NCBI GenBank assembly: GCA_030704615.1
Contig: CM060732.1
Coordinates: 18,602,001-18,662,000 of the forward strand
Source: Takakia lepidozioides
Lineage: Eukaryota; Streptophyta; Takakiopsida; Takakiales; Takakiaceae
Direction of reading: 5' to 3'
Length of the DNA stretch: 60,000 bases
The position numbers were made by a program, and so were the translations under genes. The notes beneath the pieces are model-generated. The model made no database searches. It saw nothing but the letters and a program-made list of their open reading frames with translations, and had not been told where the DNA came from. Positions 26,356-39,299 of the stretch are shown piece by piece (positions within the stretch are counted from its first letter, which is position 1; every line of letters begins with the position of its first letter).

Positions 26356-29300
26356 ATGGAGGAGGACACAGAACTTGAGGAAGGAGAGGCAAAGGAGGCG
26401 TGTGATCCCGACACGGATTTATCGTATATTGTAAGTGCCGCGGAGCTCTTCGTGTCCGATTCTGAGGCGAATTTACTTGTTCTTAATAAAAGCGGACTCT
26501 CCTGTGTAGTCTCGTGAAATTTGTTGTGTTGTTACTCTGGCGTGCTTACTCTGGCATGCCCTCACCCGCTAACTACTCCTGAATCTCAAAGACTTTGTGT
26601 GCGGTCGGTGGGCATATGGCACGTAGTATGGGCTTTCGCTGTTGGGCATTCTGTAGCCAACAACCTCTCCTATGTCTGCAGCAGTGCCTTGAGTGGTGTT
26701 CACGACTTCTTCTGTGCCTCACATCCTTTTGCCTCTATCATTCTTCTTTTCCTTCTTTGTCTGCTCTAGGGCCTCCCTCCCCACCCCCACCCCCATGCGC
26801 CCACTCTCGTTGCTGTGGGATCACATAAGAATCGGTTGAAGTGAATGCCTACTTCCGGTGAGGGAGAGGCCTTGGAATGTTTCATTCGGCCACGGTTCAG
26901 CAGAATTACTTCAGCATTTGCTGCCCCCCTTTTTCCTTGACTTGAGTATCCCCTCTAATGTGTCCAGCCCTAGTCACCACAAGCTGAAAGCTTGTGAAGA
27001 GCATTTGGCTGTTTTACCTGAGATGTGTGCAACTGTTTAATCAAAGATGGTTTTCCTTGCTGCCATTGGCTGCACATGGTGCTGGGATGGCAGGATAAAA
27101 AGCTCCATGACTTGTTAGGGGATTGTCAGAGGGAGTTTCAAGGAGGCAACCTATCTACTGAAAAATTGGGTAAGCTAATCTGCTTTCCTTGGACATACAC
27201 AGAGGTTTCCTGCCTAAAAATTCCCTCGCCCTGTTGCATTGCAAAATTACAAGTTGGTGTAGCTGCTGCCACTTCTTAACCCTCAACCAACTTGTAACTG
27301 ACCCGGAAAGGGTCAGTTGGTTTGTGCTCAAATTGATTAAAGTTTGAGTGTGAGGGTGGGTCCAGTCATGGTATGTTGAGCAAATGCAGTGACGTACGCA
27401 GGTTCTAAGTTTGGAGGTTATGGCTCATTTCTACCCTCGGAAATCCGCACACCATCAGTTTTGACGAAGCCACATCCCCCTCCACCCGCTACGGAACCCA
27501 TCCGCGGTCCCATGGAGGGCTTGAAGGAGGTGATTGAGCTTCCCCTTTCCTTTTGTGCTACTTTTGATAGAAGAGGGGTGGACAGGGATGGCAGGTCGAA
27601 GAGGTAAGGTGCTAACAGGTTGAGATTCAACAAATATGGTTGGATGGCAGCACGTGAAGCGCTTCACGGGGGCAGCAGACAAGGCACCACTGGTGCCTTC
27701 ATCTGAGACCACGTTGCCACAGGTGAGCCGGAAGAAGAATGGGGTGACCGGCAATACCAATGCTGGCAAGAAGGTAAAACTCAAAATAAAATTGGATACG
27801 GGAGGTGGAAAGGAGAAGGACGCAAAACTCAAGGCTCTGTATAGTGGGCTGTGCTTGGCCGACTCATCCTCAGTGTCTCTTGAAGATGATGACACAAACA
27901 CTCTCTCAGATGACTCAAGCCCCGACCACAGTCCCATGACCATGATTCAGGTAAGCCTTCTTGTCAATCAAAGTCACCTTTATGGTGTGGGATTTGTGAC
28001 TATAGAGTAGCACGATTGAAAGAAACAATAATGAATGGCATGGCATGGGGGGCAGATGATGACATCCTATCAAGGACCGCCAGGAGGACTTCTCTCTCCT
28101 CTTCCTGATCTCTTGTTGGAACCTGCTGGGCGGAAGGAGAAGGCCTCATTGAAAGTTGACAAACAACAAAATGCGGGAGCTAATGTGCGCAACAGTTTAG
28201 GGAAAGTTGACTCCGAGGTTTCAGTGAACGGGAACAATGAAGACAGGAAGGACCAGGTAAAAGAGAGGGATAAGCAACCTATGATAGAGCCAAAGAAAGT
28301 TGGTGACCTGGTGGGTGACAGTGTTAAGAGAGCCAAGAGCTACTTGGATGTGGAGAAGAAGAATGGGAAGAAGGTTGCCAAAGTACTCATAAAAGAAGCC
28401 AGTAAGGTGGTGGAACAAGAGGGGCCATCTGAGAAGGGTGGGGAGGCACCCAGCAAGGAGGATATGGAGTCTAGCAAGGAGCTGCTGCCCAAGAGCTCCC
28501 GTAGCAAGCAGCCTGAGCCAACGGCTGAACCTAGTGGGATTGGTGGCAGGGAAAAGGAGGGTAGCAATGCTAAGGCACCGCGCAAGCCCAGTGCCCCAAG
28601 AGGCAAAGACAATAAACAGATATCTCGTAGTAAGGACATGGCCAAGGAGCAAGCCCGTAAAGATCGGGAGACTGCAAAAGGCATGACTACAAAGAAAGAG
28701 ATTACTGCCAAGGGGGAGACTGTGTCTGACACCCATAGACGAGCAAAGGAGGAGTCTAAGGAGGCACCAGCCCCTAAAACCAAGGAATTACCAAAGGAGA
28801 GTTGGAAAGAGAATCAAAGGAAAGACTTAGTGAGTGATTCTAAGGCCAGAGATGGGCAGAAAGACACAAGTAAACTAGTTGGCAAAACTGAGAGTGCTAC
28901 AAAGCGAGACCATGGCAACCCTGCTGCTCGTAGAGAGGTCACTAAAGATCAGAAAGGTTCTAAATCTGTTCGAGTGGTCCAGAAGGAATTGGACAGAGAA
29001 CCAGCACCAGAAGCCAATGGAGAAGCGGAGAATGGTGCAGGTAGAGTGGAGCCGCCAGCCACAACAGTGGTTCTGAGTGACACAGGAGCGGCACCTGCAG
29101 TGGCTCCACAGCTGGTGTTGGACAATTGGGTTGCTTGTGACAAGTGTGAGCAATGGCGCCTGCTGCTGCCTAACATGGACCCTAAGTTTCTACCTAAAAA
29201 ATGGCGCTGCAAGATGATGGATTGGCTGTAAGTAAACAATGCTTGCTGATTGGGTCTTTCTCGGCTGACAACCATTTGTAAATTCTCCCTCCTCCCTCCT

Positions 29301-32300
29301 TTGTCTTTTGCCCCTCCATCCGCATACACTTTCACATATCCACTGTTTAGGGTGGATAAATTTAGGTCAACAGTTGCTCTTGAACTATAATCACTTCATG
29401 ACTCGTATATAGCCTTTTTTCCCACTTCTGCCTTGTGGTTTCAGTGCCGGCAGGGAAGTGGTTTAGGTGCAGTTGAGTGGCTTGTGATAGAGGAAAGGGG
29501 TGGGTGGTACATGCAGGCCGGGCATGAACAATTGCAAGTTCACGGAAGCAGAGACCACTGCAGCAATGTATAGTTACTTGGGCGGTCAAAATCCAACACT
29601 ACCTCCTGCACCTGCCGAAATGCAGCCACCACCTCCAGTTGTGCAGCCTGTGTTGGAAAAGCTTGCTGACACCAAAAAGGGTTCCAGGGGAAGCACAGCC
29701 AAGAAAGGACTGGCCCGCAAAATTCCCCCGAGTGTGCCCAAGGCAGGAGGGAGCAAAGGGGACGATGGAGCAGTCAAGAGCAAGAGTTTGAATGAGGTGG
29801 GCCATGATGGTAGTGCTGATGATGCAACTCATCTGCACAGGCGCAAGCTCAAGGATAAAGAGAAGCTGAAGCGCAAGCGCACTTCTGAAGGTGCCTTTTG
29901 CTGCTTAATCAATGCATGCAGGGCTTTTGTTGGCCTAAACAATTCTTACAGAAATGTCCTGGTTATGTTTTCTTTCTGATGCTGCTTCTTCTTATCCCCC
30001 CTCCCCCCATGCTGAACTCTCTCTTCTTCCACTCCTGCAAACAGGGGTAAATTCCTGCCACATTTCTTGGTACTTATTGCCTGTGTATCTGTTCTTTCAA
30101 ACTGATTGCTTAAGCCACTATTCACTGAAGTTTTAATCTGTTTGTGCCAATGTCAGAGAGCTCCTCTGCAGCATTAGCCTGGTCAAATGAGGTCATGGAT
30201 GGACAAAATGACTACATGAGCCAATAGAAAGGTTCAGTTATTTCTGGTCAAGTAGACGTCATTGCAGTTTCTGCAGTAACAGGCTGGCTGCATGTCATGT
30301 AGGTGATGACATGCCGCCCAAGAAAAAGATTTTGTGGGAAGAGGAGTCGAATCAAGGAAGTGCTTTGAAGCAAGCTGGTGGTGTATATACTGAGGAGTTA
30401 CAACTGGAGAAAGAGAGTCTGGATACAGAATCAAACCGATTTGGAAGTGAGAGACATGTTCTTGAGGCCCTTCCAACAGACAGAGAGCTGAAGCATGCAT
30501 CTACGGTTCAAGTTAAGAGAAAGATGATGATGAATGATGAGTTGCTTTTTGCGAAAAAAAGCAAGGCTATGCGCATCAAAGCACCCAGCAGTGAAGGTCA
30601 GCAGGGCAGTGATGAGGAAGATGGCGAGGTTGGTGAGGGGTTTGGTGCCCTTAAGAGCAAATCTGCATCTGCTCTGAAGAGGGTGCATGATGCAAGTCAT
30701 TCTAGACAAGCAAATGGCGACACAGAGGATATCTTAGGTATGAGGGAGTCTTTTCAACAGCATGACAGTGGTGACAGTGAGAGAGATGGAGTTGAGAGGG
30801 ACACTACCAAAAGGGTTGGGCTGGTTATCACAGAAGAAAGAAGGGCAAACCTTGTAGAATCAGATAAGAAGAGACGGGTTAAGGAAGATGAGATTGAGTC
30901 AGACCACAGAACAGGGAAAAGACGCAAGCAGGATGTCCATCCCCACTTGGAGTTGAAAGGACGTGGCACAAGACCTAATCTTCCCTCTGAGCAAGATCCT
31001 GTGGAACCTGTAGAAGCGGCTGTCAGCCCTGCCCCATCCAGCATACCTAAAGACGTAGCTGCATCGAGGAAAACAGTGATCGGAAAGGCCACTTTCAAAC
31101 CTTGTACTGCCCCCAAGCTGTCCCCCTCTTTGTCGGAGTCATCAGGCACCGGGTCTAAGGCACGAGGCTCACCAATTGAATCCACTGTGTCATCATCACC
31201 TGTGCGGTTCAACAAGGGGGATCGAAGGGATGGGCCCAGGAGCTTATCCGTACATAATGAGGATGGTGTGCAAGGGCGCTCATGCTCGCAAAGCCCTAAA
31301 CCCGAGGGCGAGGGCGAGGCATCACATCGCTCTTGGGATGAGGGCGAGTTTCGACATGCTGGAGGTCGCCATGGAGCTGAAGCATTCTGCAAATATGACC
31401 GTGGTCGAGGGGGCCGTGATGAGGAGTGGTATTACGATGAGCATAGGGGACCCAATCCTGGATTTGGGTATGACCGCTACCGAGAGCTCAGTCCTGAGCG
31501 ATCAGAGCGCTACCGTGACCGAGATGGACGGGATGGGCGCTACGAGAGAAGGGCTAGCCGTGATGATCGCTTTGAAAGGGGTCGTGATCGAGCAGGGCGG
31601 GATATATGGCCTAATGACCATGGTGATGTTCGTGATGACCGCTACTCCCGGGAACACAGTACAAGAGATGACTGGGGCCGTCCTTCTTCGCGAGAAAGCC
31701 GCTTGGATAAGCCTAGTGGTGGCTTGGCTTGGCGTGACGATCGTCAACTGGAGCGAACAGAGGTACCCACCAAGGATGAGCCACTGCGTTCTGTTATGCA
31801 GGAACATGTGGCCAAAGATGATCCTACTCCTAACAAATGCGCTAGTTGGGAAGGTGACAGGCCTGCTCCTGTCCGTAGTAAGGAGAGTGAGGCTGGTACT
31901 GGGCGCCCTCTAGATACTGTGGTGCCTATAAATAGGACAACTACAATGTCAAACACTCGCATCAAGGGGAAACAAGGGGAGGCATTGAAGCAGGAAGAGT
32001 TACAAGGCACACGCCTAAAATCACTCACAAACACAGTGAGGGATGGAGAGGGAGCAACAGGGAGCCCGGGAAAGAAGGAGCATGTTCATGGGCAAGTTAC
32101 AGCAAATGTGGCCATGAAGGAGGCAAAAGATCTGAAGCACTCTGCAGATCGACTGAAGGTACCCAGGCTTTGCTGATCCTCTGGCTTGGGATTTTGTGTC
32201 AAGTTTTGTTCCAATAGGCAGCTAACTAGAAATTTCTCGACCTATGAGGTTTTCATTTTCAATCCTTGATGTCACATGAATGCTTTTGAGTGTCCTGTGC

Positions 32301-34097
32301 TACACGCAGCAAGCTCTTTTCGAATCTGACTGGTTGAGGGTACTTGGCAGGGCAAGGCAGGTTTGGAAGGCGAGAGCACAAACTTGTACTTGCAGGCAGC
32401 ACTAAAATTTTTGCAGGCTGCTGCCATGCTGGAGCCTGTGTTTGCAGAGAATGCCCGTCTTGGGGAGGTCACCCAATCCATGCTTGTCTACCATGATACT
32501 GCAAAACTTTGCGAGTATGTCTCTTTCTGATTCCAAAGCTGTTTATATGAAACACCAGGAATGCCAAGTGGGATGTGTGTCGCAGTTCCACTGCTCTTTC
32601 AACTGCTCTATGTAACAGCCATCTCAGATGTGCAGCTCTTAATCCTCTTGCCTCAGTTTCTGAACTTTCCTTGCAGTATCTTCCCAGTTCGACTTCTCAA
32701 ATATTCAAGATCTAAAATAAGACTGCATAAACTCTTCCAGTTGCAACACAATTGACTACAATGAGACGTGATCTAGAGTTAAAGAAACCATGTGTCAGAA
32801 GATCTGTACGTTCCTATGGTGAAGCCTCATGCCTCTCACCACGTCGACTGGTTCCCTGGTTCCTCTTCTCAATATTAACTCTCTTGGCACTTCCTCTGAT
32901 TCTTGAGCGCAAGTAGACATGCTGCCTATGGATATATATCCATATTTGCTGTTGAGTATTTGAATCGTGTAGTCACTATGCTTACTTTCCAGTACACAAA
33001 TTGTATAGGCTGCCTGTGGTTCGAGTTCCAGGGTCTCAGTTTGGCTGAATAAAAGCTGCTATGTGAGGCATTGTGACAAAATGGTGAATGTGGGATAAAA
33101 AAGGCTAAAGCAGTGATGAAACGTTGTTTCCTCACTGATCTGCTGTCGTATGCATTTCAGTTCAAGTGGTCCTGCTTTTTCATACACTTTTCAACTGCTG
33201 GTGGCACAGCTACCTCAGTTAGTGATAGAGTTGTCCCAGCTGCCAGTCGTTGATATTGTTTTCTCATAATTCTCTCCATCAATGGTGGTGGCAGGTTCTG
33301 TGCTATCACGTATGAGCGAAGTCGTGACATGGCGGCTGCAGCCCTGGCCTATACTTGTGCAGCAGTAGCACGTGCACGGGTGATGCTGTCCAAAACGGCC
33401 TCCTTTGCACGTGATCGCATTGAGCTTCAGGCTGCAACTCAGCTTCCACCTGGCCTGAACACAACTACTAATTTGCCGCTCCCTCCTCCCCAACTTCCTT
33501 CCCGGTCTGTTGAGAAGCCTGGCCCTTCTCTTGTCATGGCACCAGTCTCTGGAATTGGTAGGTCACACACACACACACACTCTCTCTCTCTCTCTCTCTT
33601 TCTCTCTATCTCTCTCTCTCTCTCTCTCGGCACTAGACTGAAATTTAAACTCAGGGCTGGAAGCCTACCTTTGAACAGCAAACAGAAGCAGAGAGGAAAG
33701 GGAGAGTGCAATTGCCCGCTGTGTGGGCAATCTGAAGACAGTATTCACTTTCTGATACACTGTCCGGGGTTCTCTCACCAAAGAGACGCTCTCTTCAATT
33801 CTATCAAGGGAATTGTGCCTGTACCCCTGTTTAACAACTTTGAAAGTCTCGAGGCTGAGCCAAAAGCCCAGGCCCTCCTGAGGCCTAGTTTTTGGGCAAA
33901 TCACACACAGCAGATTGATGCTTGTGTGAAGGGATTTCTAGAGGATATCTGGAAAACCCGGACTAATTCTATATATGATGGTAAGTCACACTACCAACGT
34001 CAGCCCCTGACAGAGGTAGGTTCTGTCCCTTTTGTTCCCGCTCAAACTGGGCGCGGGGTCAATGGCCACAAGGCTACGGCAAACAACGTCTTATGAG

Positions 34098-34166
<69 letters not shown>

Positions 34167-34994
34167 CTCTTTTCATTTGAGTACGCAATTATAGGAAATT
34201 GATTAAAGCAGGGGTTTGCAGGGGAGTCGCCATCATCATCATCGGCATCAGATGTGGACAACCTTAACATCAATAACCAGACCCTGTTGACAAGTGAGAA
34301 GGGCACAATGTCACAGATGGGCAAGGCATGTGTTGCTTCCCCACAAACAATGGCTGCAGCTGCCATTCCCACCTCTCAATTTGCCCCTGCTCACCTTCGC
34401 CCCCAGTTTGTCCGGATTCTGCGCGACGTATGCTCTCCCTCTCCCTGCAGTCCTCAGCTTAACCTTTTGTTCTATCTGACTGCATTCCATGTCTATCCAA
34501 TTATATGAAAGGCTTCATTAGGGAGCTCAATGATTAGCTTGGAATGTTAAACTGCTCTTTTGGGGAAGACGTTTGGTATTCATAGTTTTGGGATGTCACT
34601 GAACAATGTGGTCAGAGTCTTTGTTCCGACATGTCTACTTTCTGGTACATTATAGGATCGGTTAAAGCTATCAAGACCTGGGTTTTGACCTAGCCAGAAA
34701 TATTGGGACAGACTGAGGAAGTGCATGGTTCCACATGGCAGACACTTAGGGGTGGCAGTTTGATGGAGAAAATAGTGATTAATGGCAATGTGGACTGGCA
34801 CAATGCAGTCGACAGATATGACTGCGATGTTGGAGGCATGGGCAAAGGCAGCAAGTGTGACAGCAGCAGCAGAGGCATCGTGTGGAGGTGTAGGCATGAT
34901 GGCTGTGAAGCGGGTAGGCGAACTGGGTGGGTTTGGGGATATTCATGTGGTTGTGCGCTTGGTGCGTGAGGCGATGGAAGCCATTGGGCACTAA
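26356..34994 (+). CDS. CW-type zinc-finger protein (plant CWZF3/5/7-like)
   Basis: Nuclear chromatin-associated protein; CW domains read methylated H3 Lys4. Exons: 26356-26430, 27094-27169, 27402-about 27529, 27651-27950, 28056-29227, 29517-29890, 30303-32158, 32351-32514, 33295-33557, 34222-34427, 34809-34994; about 1,600 residues. The start MEEDTELEEGEA, then SKFGGYGSFLP and GGLLSPLPD, match the family. The CW domain is NWVACDKCEQWRLLLP ... LPKKWRC, split by an intron before PGMNNCKF. A long charged, disordered centre (Lys/Glu in exon 5, Arg/Asp/Tyr in exon 7) leads to the conserved C-terminal region (NLYLQAALKFLQAAAMLEP, ITYERSRDMAAAALAY, RLVREAMEAIGH). The 3' end of exon 3 is uncertain: only weak donors (GTGATT at 27530) keep phase with exon 4, while a strong GTAAGG at 27606 does not. 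Exon 6 also uses a weak donor (GTGCCT). Intron 9 holds a LINE fragment. Confidence 0.93.
33567..33627. repeat. (CA)n(CT)n compound microsatellite
   Basis: CA units followed by CT units, starting about 7 bases after the 5' splice site of intron 9 of the CW zinc-finger gene and ending at the LINE fragment. Confidence 0.95.
33628..34102 (+). mobile_element. LINE 3'-region fragment in CW-gene intron 9 (copy 2)
   Basis: Starts CGGCACTAGACTGAAATTTA directly after the microsatellite. The open frame encodes TRLKFKLRAGSLPLN and then CNCPLCGQSEDSIHFLIHC, the CPLC...H..HC Cys/His motif found at the C-terminal end of many LINE ORF2 proteins, followed by SFWANHTQQIDACVKGFLED and a stop at 34094. It is in the same orientation as the host gene and has the same 5' boundary as the copy in TAF5. 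The 3' side runs into a long (CT)n tract. Confidence 0.8.
34103..34170. repeat. (TC)n microsatellite
   Basis: About 30 uninterrupted TC units directly downstream of LINE copy 2, still inside intron 9 of the CW zinc-finger gene. Confidence 0.95.
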
Positions 34995-35764
34995 CATTGT
35001 TGCTCTTGAATAAAACAAGAGTCGAGTACAGGAGGGTAAGCAAGTACGGCTCATTGTGAGTATCTAGGGGGCCTAGTCTGCAAGCCTTACATCTCCCTTC
35101 ATTACATCCTTTGTGATTCCTTTGAACCATGTACCCAACCAATGTTAAATAGATGGCATCACATTCTTACCTGTGATTGTCTTTCCTGCACACACACATC
35201 CTCTCTCTCCCTCTATCTGGGCAGAATGCCAAGGGATTATTAGAGTAGATGACCACTGTCACAGATGATTGACAGTCATGTTGAAGACTGGCCCTTCTTG
35301 GGGTGAGTACAAATAATTTTAGAAGGTAACATTGAAATCTTACGACACAACATCGATGGCCAAAAGTAAGTTTTCCTCAGAACTACGCTGCTCGACGCAT
35401 ATGCAAATAATCATGTTTATGGTAGTTCCTGGTGGATGGGTATCGACAGAATGTCATGAGACAGAGTTGGGCTCTGCAATCCCAATTCTTCCTCCTTGTG
35501 TGTAGATATGACTTGTTTATTATAACATTCCAATTTGCAGTCACACAGAAGTCTATTATGGTCAATTGGGAAGTGGCTGTCTTCCCGCCCTGCTCAATTG
35601 AGCTGTTGTTAGATGTCCCCATTTTGTGCGCCAGTTGGCAAGAATTTTGTATCATGTGATCCATAGTAGAAAATAATAATAATGATTTAATTAATCCTTA
35701 ACAACTGAATCTACCGTAGTCTGCCTCCTCCCCTTTTATTTATTTTAAAAAAATAAAAATAAAG
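34995..35764. other. Intergenic region downstream of the CW zinc-finger gene
   Basis: Expected 3' UTR and flank, then an A/T-rich stretch up to about 35760. No gene or repeat family recognised. Confidence 0.4.
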
Positions 35765-35820
35765 TCTGCCCTGGATAAATGTTAAGAAATTTTTATTCCC
35801 CTGCTTGTGGGAATGTTAAG

Positions 35821-37360
35821 TGTTACTAGGGTAGCCTATGCCGTTGGCCCAAGTGTCCAGTGTCATCTAAGTCCAAGTGCAATCCCCTTTATATCCAAGT
35901 GCGTCTCCTATGTCGAGCCCAACGCCACGACCTCTAGGAGGCATTCTTCTTTGTTGATGAAGGAGAACAATATTGGATGAATACGAAAGAAAATATGAAT
36001 ATTGAAATAATGATATCCATCTTCGTATGTGAGGGGATTTTGTGAAACCAAGTCAGTCGGTCGCCCAAGTGTCCAATGTCATCTAAGTCCAAGTGCAATC
36101 TCCTATGTATCTAAGTGCGTCTCCTATCGAGGCTTCATATATTTTGATATATCCAATCATTGTCCTAAGGAAAGCCCACTTTGCCATTTTTCACGAGTTT
36201 CCAGCTACCAAAAGTACTTGAAATTCCATGTCTCCCACATGAAGGGCCAATCATTGCTCCAGGAAAGCCCACTTTGATATTTTTCACGAATTTTCAGCGA
36301 CCAAAAGTACTTGAAATTCCATATCTCCCACACCGCAGGTCCAAAAATTATGAGACCAAGCCGGTGCACCCCTCCTCATTGAGGGCTTTCCAACAGCATC
36401 AAGCACCAAGGCTGGGCCCGCGGTTTAGGAGATCTCAACGACACTACAAAACAAAACAAAACAAAACAAACAAGCCTCATATGGCAATTGGCTCTCTTGC
36501 TTTGCTTTGGCACAAAGGAAGGTAAGACTAGTGAGCATGACTCAGCACAACACACCAATCAACGCCTTGACACGGTGTAAGGTACTTTGACCACATTTTC
36601 TCCATTGACTTGCATGTCTCCGCAAAGGCTCTCTCTACAAGAGAGCCAACAAACTACCTCGTTTCATATATTGACTAGGGTAGCATGTGTCGTTGCCCCA
36701 AGTGTCCAATGTCATCCAAGTCCTATGTACCCAAGTGCGTCTCCTATCGAGGCTTCATATATCCATATATATAATCATTGTCCTAGGAAAACCCTACTTT
36801 TCACAAATTTCCAGCGACCAAAAATACTTGAAATTCGACATCTACCACACCGCAGGTCCAAAAATTATGAGACCTGTAAGTCAGTGCACCCCTACTCATT
36901 GAGAGCTTTCCAACGGTACTAAAATCGTGGCTAGAGGCCCCGCGGTTTGGGACAAACAACACTACAAACAATATTGTGAACGCCAATATTTTAAAAAGCC
37001 CAATTTACATATATGTCCACGTGCACAAAAGACAAATGAAGGGCCAATCATTGCTCCAAGAAAGCCCACTTTGCTATTTTTCACGAATTTCCAGCAACCA
37101 AAAGTACTTGAAATTCCATATCTACCACACCGCAGGCCCAAAAATTATGAGACCAAGCCATTGCACCCCTCCTCATCGAGGGCTTTCCAACGACACCAAG
37201 CACCAAGGTTGTGCCCCGATGTTTGGGAGATCTCAATGACGCTACAAAACAAAACAAAACAAATAAACAACCTTGCTTCACATGATTTGTTAACAAATCT
37301 CTTCGTTGATTTGCCCTTAATAACGACGCTACAAAACAAAACAAACTACCTCGCTTCATA
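35821..37360. repeat. Cluster of three diverged copies of an unclassified repeat
   Basis: The order CTAGGGTAGC..., GCCCAAGTGTCCA.TGTCAT, GTCTCCTATCGAGGCTTCAT, TTTTTCACGAATTTCCAGC, GTACTTGAAATTCCATAT, CACACCGCAGGTCCAAAAAT, GGGCTTTCCAAC and (AAAAC)n recurs, complete or in part, with starts near 35821, 36055 and 36680, plus an extra partial copy from 37030. No coding capacity is seen. Confidence 0.7.
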
Positions 37361-37362
37361 TA

Positions 37363-38115
37363 TTGATTTGTTACGCAGAACTAATGGTGATATTTGAGGC
37401 ACTCTTCCTGTTGTCCTCATTCTCTCCCCCACATTATATCTTCACAGATAACCTTAGCTCGCTTTTCCTCATCCGCAACCATCTCTCTCGCCCATCTTCA
37501 CACCTTTACCACCCTAATCGCAAACTCATCGCAGCCATAGCCAACCTGGCTATCTCCATCAAACAACCCATCCATTTCCTTAAAGTTCGTGCACACATAG
37601 GTATTCGGGGAAACGAGGCTGCCGACCTCCTTGCCCAGGAAGGGACCGACGAACCCCCTATTGACCCTACCAATGACCCCATACACATAGCGCACACCCA
37701 CCCATTCTGGCTAATATACCCTATACCTAACCCACGTGAACCACGACCCATACGCAACCTCTTAAAAACCCTCACTCGAGAGGCCCACAAGCAAACTTCG
37801 GCATCTGTTAGCCACACTAAAATACATATACAAAAATGGACACAATCCGAAGTACTCCATAACAAACTCTCAAATTCCTTTGGCACTCCAAAGCAGCTAC
37901 TGACGCCCAAATTAGACATACCCTTAAATTCCGGTATGCCCAATATATGGGACACCAGCGTAAACACATTTTCTGGCCACGCCTCTTTCCCTCCCCGCAT
38001 TGCCCCCTCTGCTCACATACCCACCAAGAACGTGACACCTGGCCACACCTCCTTAGCAAATGCACTCACCCGGTCATCCACGGGCTTTGTATAACCCGCC
38101 ATAACCACGCAGTCT
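37363..38115 (+). pseudogene. LINE ORF2 C-terminal fragment: RNase H domain and Cys/His end, frameshifted
   Basis: The frame from 37363 encodes an RNase HI fold with the expected acidic residues: AELMVIFEAL (Glu), IFTDNLSSLFLI (Asp) and IHFLKVRAHIGIRGNEAADLL (His and final Asp). After about 37870 the family sequence continues in another frame, RYAQYMGHQRKHIFWPR followed by HCPLCSHTHQERDTWPHLL, the Cys/His end typical of LINE ORF2, before a TGA near 38115. RT is absent, so the copy is 5'-truncated and carries at least one frameshift. A 3' UTR-like tail extends to about 38840. Confidence 0.8.
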
Positions 38116-38665
38116 GAACTCCTCGTGAACCGCGCCGAGACCAGATGGTTCTCACTCATTAACGCCGGTACTTACCAAGGACGACCCCCAAATCACACCG
38201 TCCCACACTAGCTTCTCCCTGGTACTTGCTCCCACTCCTCCCACTCCCTTGCACCTGCCCCACAAGGCTATGTCCAGACATCTTGCTAATACACGGCCTA
38301 CCCATAAACTCCCCCCCACCCACCGCCCCAACCCCGAACCTTACCATGTACTTTATTGAGTTCACCTACTGCCATGTTCGCTACCCCGCCGACTCAACTC
38401 TGGACAAACGGCTGAAATTATATGCTCCACTTATCCTCGCGCTCCGACATAGGGGTTGGGTAACTGGCCCTCTGTCGGTTATCACAGCTGGCAGTAGAGG
38501 AGGCATGCATAACGCCAGTATCGATCATACTTCACACTAACTTTAAACTCCATATCCTCTCCATTCCTAAATGTTTCAAAGCAATACACCTCACAGCCCT
38601 CCGCTCTCTCACAGCCATTATTACCAACAAACGTAAACTTTGAATCTGACCCTTCTCTGGCCCGT

Positions 38666-38694
38666 GGTACCTAGGGTACGGTACCCTAGGTACC
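38666..38694. repeat. 29-bp palindrome (14-bp arms, 1-nt centre)
   Basis: GGTACCTAGGGTAC, single G, then GTACCCTAGGTACC. It lies in the 3' tail of the LINE fragment and is followed by two further small hairpins (CCCCCAAGAGGGGG and the CGCCGGCTTTGGCCGG region). Confidence 0.9.
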
Positions 38695-39299
38695 CACGAT
38701 ACCTTGCTCCTTTAGACTTCTAGTGTCCTATGGACACTTTTTGTAGAGAGGGCCCACCCCCAAGAGGGGGCAGTAGCCGTAAGGCGGAGTGGCTCTTAGT
38801 TACGCCGGCTTTGGCCGGAGTCTTCTCTCTCTCTTTATTTCGATTTGTTAACAAATGCTTACTCCCCTCTTCATTGATTTGCCCTGAATATAAGTGCACC
38901 ATAAAGGCTACCACATATGCTCAAGCTAGCTTGAGATAAGCTCCAGAATTAAGCTCTAGCTAAGTTACGATAAAATTACATCCTAAAACATAACCAATCA
39001 TAGGATCATAAGGTAATCATAAGGTAACGTTAACGTGATTAGAAGCATACAAGGAAAAGTATGTTTCGCGTTTCTAGACTTGAGATGGAGGTTATTTTCG
39101 GGAGATAGGATCGTCTATGTGCTAGTGTACTTGCATCAGATGTTTGCAACTGCTCGTGTAAAAGAAGTGGCTATTGTATAAGTGTCATTTTGTAAATGTT
39201 GATGTGCTTTATTACTCTCTCCCTAATTATTAATGTGTTAACCTTGTCTAAATGTTATTATTTTCCTACACCCGGCTGTTAACATTTATCCAAGGCAGA

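Larger units (their letters stand above)
35765..39299. mobile_element. Candidate composite element bounded by 21-bp inverted repeats
   Basis: TCTGCCCTGGATAAATGTTA (35765 onwards) is matched, with one mismatch in 21 bases, by the reverse complement of 39279-39299. The interval contains the diverged repeat cluster and a LINE 3' end. I see no clear target-site duplication, so the two sites may instead be separate copies of a small repeat. Confidence 0.3.

Noticed and set aside
28221-28783. Antisense Leu/Ser-rich frames over CW-gene exon 5
   Set aside because: By-product of Lys/Glu-rich codons of the sense strand.
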